Source: an uncultured Mycolicibacterium sp. (lineage in GTDB: Bacteria; Actinomycetota; Actinomycetes; Mycobacteriales; Mycobacteriaceae). From it: a stretch of 5,562 nt of DNA. Below the pieces are notes generated by a model. The model searched no databases. It was not told where the DNA came from and saw only the letters and a list, made by a program, of their open reading frames with translations. Shown here piece after piece: positions 1 through 5,562 of the stretch. Every line of letters starts with the position of its first letter. Position 1 is the stretch's first letter. The stretch spans positions 1 to 5,562 of the forward strand of contig NZ_CALDGS010000132.1 in the NCBI RefSeq assembly GCF_937941905.1, written 5' to 3'. The position numbers and the translations under genes are program-made.

Positions 1-2117
1 GCAGTCGGGCTCGAGCCGGCTGGGGCGGTGGTCGGGTTCGGCCGGGCGACCTCCTGCAGCGCCTCGGTCAACCACGGCGTGAGCCACTGCACCCCCTCCG
101 GGGTGGGGTGCACCCCGTCGGCGCGGGTGCGGATGCCGTCGACCTTGGCGGTGTAGACCCCGTTCGGGTTGAGCTTGCGGTTGAGGTCGAGCACGGTCAC
201 ATTCGGCCGTTCGGCGGCGACCTTGCGCAGCAGCGCGTTCCACCGGTCGGCACGGGCCGGATCGTCCTCCGGGTAGAGGCTGCCGTCGGGTTTCTCGCCG
301 CGCCGGTTGTACGGCACGGTGGTGACGACGATCCGGGCGCCGGTGGAGCCGAGGATGTCCAGGGCGCGGCGCAGCTCGGCGGCGATGTAGGTGTCGAACG
401 CCGGGTTGCCGATGTGGTTCCAGCGGCCCTCCACGACCCGGTCGACGACCTCCCAGCGGCCCACGATCAGCAGCGCGATGTCGGGGTCGTCGTAGCGGAT
501 GCGCTGGGCCCAGCGGCTCGGCCAGGTGTCGCACTCGGGCTTCTGGTTGAGCGTCTCCCCCAGGTAGCGGTACGGCCCGCCGCGCGCCAGCCCGCAGCCG
601 ATGGTGGTGCGGTCGTAGAAGGTCATGCCGGGGGTCGGGGGCAGGTAGCGCATCATCGTCCAGCCCACCGAGTCGCCGAACACCGACACCGTCAGGCCCT
701 GCTTGTCGCGGGGCACCGGGGCGGCGGGGCGGGCGGCCTCGAGCGGTTCGACGGGGTGCTCGGCGGCGGCGGTGTTCACCCCGGGCGGCAGGGCGGCGTC
801 CGGCAGCTGGCCGGGCCGCAGCCCGACCGGCACGAACTGCACGCACACCACCGCGGCGGTGGCGATGGTGGCCGCGGCCAGCCGCAGCTGCGGGACCCGC
901 GCCGGCCGCCACTCCCGGATGGGCTGCTCGACGAGCCAGTACGACAGCGCGGCCACCCCGACCGTGATGATGCAGCGCACCACGAACAGCGACAGGCCGG
1001 TCTCGCCGGTGCGTTCGCCGTTGATGGCCAGGAACACCGGCCAGTGCCACAGGTAGATGCCGTAGGAGATGCTGCCCAGCGCCACCAGCGGCCGCCAGGC
1101 CAGCACCCGGGCGATCGGGCCGTCCTGGTCCAGCGCGACCCCGGCGACGAGGAACAGTGCGGCCACCGCGACCGCGGTGAGCAGGCCCAGCCGGAACTCG
1201 TCGGCCCGTCCGGTCAGCAGGTGGGTGGCCGCGGCCAGCCCGGCCAGCCCGAGGAACGGCAGTCCGCGAGCCAGCCAGCGGCTCCAGCGGGCCCGCAGCA
1301 CCGGCCAGCCGGCGGTCAGCGCGGGCCAGTCCCGCACCAGCAGCGCGGCCGCCGCCGAGCCGATGAGCAGCGCCTGCACCCGGGTGTCGGTGCCGAAGTA
1401 GACCCGGTTGACCGCGGCCTCGTCGCGGGCGAGCAGGATCGCGGCCGCGGCCGAACCGGCCGCCCCGACCGCGGCGAGCAGGAACACCGCCAGCCGCACC
1501 GCCCCCACCCGCGGGGTGACACCGCGGCGGCGGGCCAGCCGGGCCAGCAGCACCGCGGCGGCGATCACCAGCAGCGGCCACAGCGCGTAGTACTGCTCCT
1601 CCACCCCCAGTGACCAGGTGTGCTGCAGCGGGGACGGGGTGGCGCCGAGCGCGAAGTAGTCGGTGTCGGTCCGGACGAAGTGCCAGTTGGCCAGCCACAG
1701 CAGCGACGCCAGCGCGTCGTCGCGCAGCGCGGCGACGGACTCCGGGGCGAACACCTGCCGGGCGAAGGCCACCACGAGCACCATGAGCACCAGCGCGGGC
1801 AGCAGCCGCCGGGCCCGCCGGGCCCAGAACCCGGCCAGGTCGATACGGCCGGTGCGGTCGAGTTCGTCGAGCAGCAGCGAGGTGATGAGGAACCCGCTGA
1901 GCACGAAGAAGACGTCGACGCCGATGAAGCCGCCGGCCACGCCGGGGATGCCGCCGTGGCTGACGAGCACCAGCGCGACCGCGAGCGCGCGCACACCGTC
2001 GAGAGCCGGGATCCCGCGCCCGCGTGGTCCGGGCGCGCCCCGGCGGGTGGCGCGCACGGTCGGGACGACCCAGCGCCGCCGATCCGCGTCCGATTCAGCA
2101 GCAGGCACTGCCGACAA
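1..2117 (-). CDS. Membrane O-acyltransferase (AT3 family) with C-terminal SGNH domain, C-terminus cut by window edge
   Basis: The protein probably moves an acyl group across the membrane and onto an extracytoplasmic glycan or glycolipid; the acceptor cannot be told from sequence. It reads open for 705 codons and leaves the window without a stop. Residues 1-38 are Arg/Pro-rich. The AT3 domain (about 39-405) has the R-X10-H pair (R43, H54), the segment GFIGVDVFFVLSGF (63-76), SLGVEEQYY (169-177) and SYGIYLWHWP (351-360), with roughly ten to eleven hydrophobic segments ending near 432. A Pro/Ala-rich linker (about 433-472) leads to the SGNH domain: GDSV (481-484, nucleophile S483), GRW (553-555), and D667/H670 in DGVHPTPEG. 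C508 and C529 could form a disulfide outside the cell. The last visible residues (about 691-705) are a low-complexity Pro/Ala/Thr/Ser tail, so the stop is probably close. Start: TTG at 2117 is the first start codon after the in-frame stop (2150-2148), with a purine-rich site nine bases upstream; GTG at 2108 is the alternative. Related AT3-SGNH proteins include the OafA-like family. Confidence 0.93.
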   Translation of the reverse strand, partial: MSAVPAAESDADRRRWVVPTVRATRRGAPGPRGRGIPALDGVRALAVALVLVSHGGIPGVAGGFIGVDVFFVLSGFLITSLLLDELDRTGRIDLAGFWARRARRLLPALVLMVLVVAFARQVFAPESVAALRDDALASLLWLANWHFVRTDTDYFALGATPSPLQHTWSLGVEEQYYALWPLLVIAAAVLLARLARRRGVTPRVGAVRLAVFLLAAVGAAGSAAAAILLARDEAAVNRVYFGTDTRVQALLIGSAAAALLVRDWPALTAGWPVLRARWSRWLARGLPFLGLAGLAAATHLLTGRADEFRLGLLTAVAVAALFLVAGVALDQDGPIARVLAWRPLVALGSISYGIYLWHWPVFLAINGERTGETGLSLFVVRCIITVGVAALSYWLVEQPIREWRPARVPQLRLAAATIATAAVVCVQFVPVGLRPGQLPDAALPPGVNTAAAEHPVEPLEAARPAAPVPRDKQGLTVSVFGDSVGWTMMRYLPPTPGMTFYDRTTIGCGLARGGPYRYLGETLNQKPECDTWPSRWAQRIRYDDPDIALLIVGRWEVVDRVVEGRWNHIGNPAFDTYIAAELRRALDILGSTGARIVVTTVPYNRRGEKPDGSLYPEDDPARADRWNALLRKVAAERPNVTVLDLNRKLNPNGVYTAKVDGIRTRADGVHPTPEGVQWLTPWLTEALQEVARPNPTTAPAGSSPT

Positions 2118-2126
2118 GTTCGATGG

Positions 2127-2135
2127 CCCTCTCCT
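2127..2135 (-). promoter_or_regulatory. Ribosome binding site of the acyltransferase gene
   Basis: The minus strand reads AGGAGAGGG here. It ends nine bases before TTG (2117-2115) and eighteen before GTG (2108-2106). No ATG, GTG or TTG lies in frame between the upstream stop and 2117. The spacing therefore favours the rare TTG start, although a gene finder could choose GTG and drop three residues. Confidence 0.55.
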
Positions 2136-2149
2136 GTTTGACGCGAGTC

Positions 2150-2155
2150 AGCTTA
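2150..2155 (-). promoter_or_regulatory. Possible -10 element for the acyltransferase gene
   Basis: The minus strand reads TAAGCT, which fits the mycobacterial TANNNT -10 pattern. A start of transcription about seven bases further on would give a leader of roughly 26 bases that carries the ribosome site. No recognisable TTGACA-like -35 box lies at the usual distance (the hexamer there is ACGGGA). The motif is short and may be chance. Confidence 0.3.
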
Positions 2156-2174
2156 GAGGCGGGCGGGGGTCATC

Positions 2175-2220
2175 CCGTGGCGACACGGCGGGCCCGCGAC
2201 GTCCTTATCGGTGCGGGCCC
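2175..2220 (-). terminator. Tandem hairpins after gabD, likely terminator without a U-tract
   Basis: Two inverted repeats lie one base apart. The first has perfect 8-base arms, GGGCCCGC (2190-2197) and GCGGGCCC (2213-2220), around a 15-base loop; its outer edge touches the last base of the gabD stop codon. The second has 5-base arms (2175-2179 and 2184-2188) around a 4-base loop. No run of T follows on the minus strand, so this is not a classical intrinsic terminator. GC-rich stems without a U-tract are common after mycobacterial genes. The position directly behind gabD suggests transcript ending or 3' end protection, and would limit read-through into the acyltransferase gene. Confidence 0.45.
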
Positions 2221-3668
2221 TAACTGGTGAGCGCGATGTACTTCGTCTCCAGGTACTCCTCGATCCCCTCCAGGCCGCCCTCGCGGCCGAACCCGGACTC
2301 CTTGACCCCGCCGAACGGGGCGGCCGGGTCGGAGATCACGCCGCGGTTGATGCCGACCATGCCGGACTCGATGCGCTCGGCGACCCGCAGCGCGCGGTCC
2401 AGCGAGCGGGTGTAGACGTAGGCGGCCAGGCCGTACTCGGTGCTGTTGGCGGCGGCGATGCCCTCCTCCTCGGTGTCGAACCCGGTGATCGGGGCGACCG
2501 GGCCGAAGATCTCCTCGCGCAGGATGCGGGCGTCGGCGGGGACGTCGGTGAGCACGGTGGCCGGATAGAAGTTGCCCGGCCCGCCGGGGGCCTCGCCGCC
2601 GACGGCGACCTTGGCGCCGCGGGTCACCGCGTCGTTGACGAGGTCGGTGACGGTGGCGACCTGGTTGGCGTTGATCAGCGGGCCGAGGGTCACCGACGGG
2701 TCCAACCCGTTGCCGAGCCGGACCTCGCTCATCCGTTGGACGAACTTCTCGGTGAACTCCTCGCGCACCGCGTTGGCGACGTGGAACCGGTTGGCGGCGG
2801 TGCAGGCCTCACCGCCGTTGCGCATCTTGGCCAGCATCGCGCCGTCGACCGCGGCGTCGATGTCGGCGTCGTCGAACACGATGAACGGGGCGTTGCCGCC
2901 GAGCTCCATCGAGGTGCGCAGCAGTTTGTCGGCGGACTGGCGGACCAGCGCCTTGCCCACCCCGGTGGAGCCGGTGAAGGTGAGCTTGCGCAGCCGGCCG
3001 TCGTCGATGAGGGCGGTGGTGATGCCGCGGGCATCGGTGGTGGGCAGCACCGACAGCACGCCCTTGGGCAGCCCGGCCTCGGCCATCAGCTTGGCCAGCA
3101 GCAGCATGGTCAGCGGGGTCTCCTGGGCCGGTTTGACGATCATGGTGCAGCCGGCCGCCAGCGCCGGCCCGATCTTGCGGGTGCCCATGGCCAGCGGGAA
3201 GTTCCACGGCGTGATCGCGTAGCACGGGCCGACCGGTTGTTTGGTGACCAGGATGCGGCCGGTGCCGGCCGGGGCGGTGGTGTAGCGGCCGTTGATGCGC
3301 ACCGCCTCCTCGGCGAACCAGCGGAAGAACTCCGCGCCGTAGGCCGCCTCGCCCTTGCTCTCCGCGAGCACCTTGCCCATCTCCAGGGTCATCAGGGTGG
3401 CGATCTCCTCGGCGCGCTCGGTGAGCAGTTCGAACGCCGCACGCAGGATCTCGCCGCGGACCCGGGCCGGGGTGGCGGCCCACTCGGCCTGCACCGCGCA
3501 GGCCGCGTCGAGCGCGGCAAGGGCGTCCGCCGCGGTGGCGTTGCCGACCGACGCGAGCACCCGGTCGTTGCTCGGGTCGAGCACGTCGAAGGTGGACGTT
3601 GCGGGACGCTCCTCGCCGCCGATCCACAGACCGGTGGGGACGGACGACAGCAGCTTGGCGGTATCCAT
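2220..3668 (-). CDS. gabD: Succinate-semialdehyde dehydrogenase, NAD(P)+-dependent (GabD type)
   Basis: It oxidises succinate semialdehyde to succinate in the cytoplasm, the last step of the GABA shunt and of routes from 2-oxoglutarate via the semialdehyde. The protein has 482 residues, the same length as E. coli GabD, which it resembles throughout. Aldehyde dehydrogenase motifs are complete: PWNFP (154-158, N156), K179 in VKPAQ, the coenzyme loop FTGSTGVG (231-238), general base E255 in MELGG, and nucleophile C289 in GGEAC. Substrate specificity is supported by R164 and R283, which match the carboxylate-binding arginines of known succinate-semialdehyde dehydrogenases, and by S446 before APFGG. 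Two oddities: position 182 is Gln where E. coli GabD has Ser, and C289 has no second Cys two residues on, unlike the human and E. coli enzymes. It is not the M. tuberculosis GabD1 (Rv0234c) type, whose sequence differs clearly. The start is ATG at 3668; ATG at 3680 would add four residues. It is divergent from pgi. Confidence 0.93.
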   Translation of the reverse strand: MDTAKLLSSVPTGLWIGGEERPATSTFDVLDPSNDRVLASVGNATAADALAALDAACAVQAEWAATPARVRGEILRAAFELLTERAEEIATLMTLEMGKVLAESKGEAAYGAEFFRWFAEEAVRINGRYTTAPAGTGRILVTKQPVGPCYAITPWNFPLAMGTRKIGPALAAGCTMIVKPAQETPLTMLLLAKLMAEAGLPKGVLSVLPTTDARGITTALIDDGRLRKLTFTGSTGVGKALVRQSADKLLRTSMELGGNAPFIVFDDADIDAAVDGAMLAKMRNGGEACTAANRFHVANAVREEFTEKFVQRMSEVRLGNGLDPSVTLGPLINANQVATVTDLVNDAVTRGAKVAVGGEAPGGPGNFYPATVLTDVPADARILREEIFGPVAPITGFDTEEEGIAAANSTEYGLAAYVYTRSLDRALRVAERIESGMVGINRGVISDPAAPFGGVKESGFGREGGLEGIEEYLETKYIALTS

Positions 3669-3717
3669 ACCTCCTCTCATACACCGTTGTTGGGCTGATC
3701 GCGCTAGGTTCTTAGCA
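3669..3717. promoter_or_regulatory. Divergent gabD-pgi intergenic control region
   Basis: Only 49 bases separate the two start codons. On the plus strand TAGGTT (3705-3710) fits the mycobacterial TANNNT -10 pattern, seven bases before the pgi ATG; a weak AGGTT ribosome site overlaps it (3706-3710). On the minus strand AGGAGG (3675-3670) precedes gabD. I see no TANNNT motif for gabD inside the gap, so its promoter may lie within the first codons of pgi or use another sigma factor. No clear operator dyad is visible. Confidence 0.5.
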
Positions 3718-5394
3718 ATGAGCGCCGATACGCAGAACGTTCCGGACATCACGGCCACTGCGGCCTGGCATGCGCTGGCCCGTCATCGCGACAAGATCGG
3801 CTCGGCGCACCTGCGCGACCTGTTCGCCGCGGATCCGTCCCGCGGCACCGAGATGACCTTGACGGTCGGCGATCTCTACATCGACTACAGCAAACACCGG
3901 ATCACCCGCGAGACGATCGCGCTGCTGGTGGACCTGGCCCGCGCGGCCGGGCTGGAGGCCCGCCGCGACGCGATGTTCGCCGGGGCACACATCAACACCT
4001 CAGAGGACCGGGCGGTGCTGCACACCGCGCTGCGACTGCCCCGGGATGCGCGGCTGATCGTCGACGGCCGGGACGTGGTCGCCGATGTGCACGAAGTACT
4101 GGACGCCATGGGCGATTTCACCGACCGGCTGCGCTCCGGCGAGTGGACCGGTGCCACCGGCGAGCGGATCGAGACGGTGGTCAACATCGGCATCGGCGGT
4201 TCGGACCTGGGCCCGGTGATGGTCACCGAGGCGCTGCGCCACTACGCCGACGCCGGCATCTCGGCCCGGTTCGTGTCGAACGTCGACCCGGCCGACCTGG
4301 TCGCCAAGCTGAACGGGTTGAACCCGGCGACAACACTTTTCATCGTCGCATCGAAGACGTTCACCACGCTGGAGACGCTGACCAACGCCACCGCGGCGCG
4401 GCGCTGGCTGGTCGACGCGCTCGGCGAGGACGCGGTGGCCCGGCATTTCGTGGCGGTGTCGACCAACCGCGAGCGGGTGGCGGAGTTCGGCATCGACCCG
4501 GCCAACATGTTCGGGTTCTGGGACTGGGTGGGCGGCCGCTACTCGGTGGACTCGGCGATCGGCCTGAGCGTGATGGCGGTGATCGGCCGGCGGCGGTTCG
4601 CCGAGTTCCTGGAGGGGTTCCGGATCATCGACGAACACTTCCGCACCGCCCCGCCGGAGGCCAACGCGCCGGTGCTGCTCGGGCTGATCGGCCTGTGGTA
4701 CAACAACTTCCTCGGCGCACAGTCGCGCGCCGTGCTGCCCTACTCCAACGATCTGGCCCGGTTCGCGGCGTATCTGCAGCAGTTGACCATGGAGTCCAAC
4801 GGCAAGTCGGTGCGCACCGACGGCTCGCCGGTCACCACCGACACCGGGGAGATCTTCTGGGGTGAGCCGGGCACCAACGGCCAGCACGCCTTCTACCAGC
4901 TGCTGCACCAGGGCACCCGGCTGATCCCGGCCGATTTCATCGGGTTCTCCCGCCCGGTCGACGATCTGCCCACCGCCGACGGCTCGGGGAGCATGCACGA
5001 CCTGCTGATGAGCAACTTCTTCGCCCAGACCCAGGTGCTGGCCTTCGGCAGGACCGCCGAGGAGCTCATCGCCGAGGGCACGCCGCCCGAGCTCGTGCCG
5101 CACAAGGTGATGCCCGGAAACCGGCCCACCACCAGCATTCTCGCTGCCGAACTGACCCCGTCGACGGTGGGCCAGCTGATCGCGCTCTACGAGCACCAGG
5201 TGTTCACCGAGGGCGTGGTGTGGGGCATCAACAGTTTCGACCAGTGGGGTGTGGAGCTGGGCAAGACCCAGGCCAAGGCCCTGCTGCCGGTCATCACCGA
5301 CGCCGCCGATCCGCATGCGGTGCAGTTGGATTCGTCCACCGACGGGCTGATCCGCCGGTACCGCGCCGACCGGGGCCGCGCCGTCGCACGCTGA
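3718..5394 (+). CDS. pgi: Glucose-6-phosphate isomerase
   Basis: This cytoplasmic enzyme interconverts glucose 6-phosphate and fructose 6-phosphate, linking glycolysis, gluconeogenesis and the pentose phosphate route; mycobacteria also draw on it for cell-wall sugar precursors. The 558-residue product is close to the M. tuberculosis enzyme (553 residues) over its whole length. The sugar-phosphate binding segments are GIGGSDLGP (158-166) and SKTFTT (212-217). Both family signatures are present: DWVGGRYSVDSAIG (269-282) and GINSFDQWGVELGKTQAK (503-520). Catalytic residues by analogy with rabbit PGI are R274, E359 (MESNGK), H390 (GTNGQH) and K516. No key residue is missing. The reading frame stays open upstream to 3355, but that part is antisense to gabD; ATG 3718 is chosen because MSADTQNVPDITAT aligns with the N-terminus of the tuberculosis protein. 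Possible leaderless expression is suggested by TAGGTT seven bases upstream. It is convergent with the Gly-rich gene downstream (28-base gap). Confidence 0.98.
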   Translation: MSADTQNVPDITATAAWHALARHRDKIGSAHLRDLFAADPSRGTEMTLTVGDLYIDYSKHRITRETIALLVDLARAAGLEARRDAMFAGAHINTSEDRAVLHTALRLPRDARLIVDGRDVVADVHEVLDAMGDFTDRLRSGEWTGATGERIETVVNIGIGGSDLGPVMVTEALRHYADAGISARFVSNVDPADLVAKLNGLNPATTLFIVASKTFTTLETLTNATAARRWLVDALGEDAVARHFVAVSTNRERVAEFGIDPANMFGFWDWVGGRYSVDSAIGLSVMAVIGRRRFAEFLEGFRIIDEHFRTAPPEANAPVLLGLIGLWYNNFLGAQSRAVLPYSNDLARFAAYLQQLTMESNGKSVRTDGSPVTTDTGEIFWGEPGTNGQHAFYQLLHQGTRLIPADFIGFSRPVDDLPTADGSGSMHDLLMSNFFAQTQVLAFGRTAEELIAEGTPPELVPHKVMPGNRPTTSILAAELTPSTVGQLIALYEHQVFTEGVVWGINSFDQWGVELGKTQAKALLPVITDAADPHAVQLDSSTDGLIRRYRADRGRAVAR

Positions 5395-5422
5395 GCACGG
5401 TCCCCGATAGGCCGGCGGGGCG

Positions 5423-5562
5423 TCAGGGCAGGTTCACGTCCACGCAGCCCACCCCGGGCACGCACCCGGAGCCGCCGTCGGGACCGACCACGCCGCCCGG
5501 GCCACCCGGGATGGCTCCGGCCGCACCGTCGGGGCCGACCACGCCGCCCGGACCACCCGGAA
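5423..5562 (-). CDS. C-terminal part of an unrecognised Gly/Pro-rich repeat protein (5' end outside window)
   Basis: I do not recognise this gene. Only the last 46 codons are visible, ending in TGA at 5425-5423. The visible protein is Gly, Pro and Val rich and contains two tandem 17-residue units, each starting PGGPGGVVGPDG, the first closing with AAGAI and the second with GSGCV. It ends PGVGCVDVNLP, so two Cys sit six residues apart near the C-terminus. The three base differences between the repeat copies over the 35 aligned bases all fall at third codon positions, which supports real coding in this frame. Low-complexity Gly/Pro tails with paired Cys would suit a small exported protein, but no N-terminus is available to check for a signal peptide (inference). 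The alternative, a non-coding repeat, is less likely given the open frame and codon pattern. Confidence 0.6.
   Translation of the reverse strand, partial: PGGPGGVVGPDGAAGAIPGGPGGVVGPDGGSGCVPGVGCVDVNLP
5477..5562 (-). repeat. Two tandem copies of a 51-base (17-codon) repeat unit
   Basis: Bases 5477-5511 and 5528-5562 match at 32 of 35 positions with an offset of 51 bases. The copies encode PGGPGGVVGPDG twice on the minus strand. The second copy reaches the right edge, so the full number of units is unknown. Confidence 0.75.

Noticed and set aside
108..1613. Long plus-strand open frame of about 500 codons opposite the acyltransferase
   Set aside because: Its product is Arg/Gly/Pro/Ala low-complexity with no domain, and the minus strand carries clear AT3 and SGNH motifs. 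It is a shadow from high G+C.
2211..3698. Long plus-strand open frame of about 495 codons opposite gabD
   Set aside because: It has no recognisable motif and lies antisense to a complete, well-conserved dehydrogenase. Antisense frames stay open in GC-rich coding DNA.
3355..3717. 121-codon upstream extension of the pgi reading frame
   Set aside because: It overlaps the gabD coding strand and reads as Ser/Ala/Arg-rich noise. Known Pgi proteins start near ATG 3718.
3735..3742. Palindrome GAACGTTC inside the pgi start, resembling part of a LexA box
   Set aside because: The mycobacterial SOS box is TCGAAC-N4-GTTCGA. The spacer is absent here and the bases encode conserved-region codons of pgi.
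4000..5316. Long minus-strand open frame of about 438 codons opposite pgi
   Set aside because: It is a low-complexity His/Arg/Gly/Val product antisense to a fully conserved pgi, and it has no convincing ribosome site.
5401..5422. Possible terminator between pgi and the convergent repeat gene
   Set aside because: CCCCG (5402-5406) and CGGGG (5416-5420) can pair around a 9-base loop, but the 5-base stem is short and has no U-tract. This is too weak to annotate in DNA of this G+C.

Overview
The window is GC-rich chromosomal DNA, almost certainly from a mycobacterium outside the tuberculosis complex, most likely a fast-growing Mycolicibacterium-type species (inference). The reasons are the very high G+C, a glucose-6-phosphate isomerase that reads very much like the M. 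tuberculosis enzyme, and a mycobacterial-style acyltransferase-3/SGNH membrane protein. I see no mobile element, phage, CRISPR, tRNA or rRNA.

Layout, left to right. (1) Positions 1-2117, minus strand: a large membrane O-acyltransferase (AT3) fused to a C-terminal SGNH hydrolase-like domain. It has no stop codon before the left edge, so its C-terminus is cut by the window. (2) Positions 2118-2219: a 102-base gap with two adjacent hairpins directly behind gabD, then a possible -10 element, a small dyad and a purine-rich ribosome site in front of the acyltransferase. (3) Positions 2220-3668, minus strand: gabD, an NAD(P)+-dependent succinate-semialdehyde dehydrogenase, complete. (4) Positions 3669-3717: a 49-base divergent control region. 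(5) Positions 3718-5394, plus strand: pgi, glucose-6-phosphate isomerase, complete, possibly leaderless. (6) Positions 5423-5562, minus strand: the C-terminal end of a Gly/Pro-rich repeat protein, convergent with pgi and running off the right edge.

Functionally these look like neighbours rather than one pathway. pgi serves central sugar metabolism, gabD feeds succinate into the TCA cycle from GABA or 2-oxoglutarate-derived semialdehyde, and the acyltransferase probably decorates an envelope glycan or glycolipid. I find no convincing evidence of a new multi-gene system. The points most worth a second look are the AT3-SGNH protein with unknown acceptor, the repeat protein whose repeats differ only at third codon positions, the -10 motif placed for a leaderless pgi mRNA, and the unusual coenzyme-site residue in GabD.
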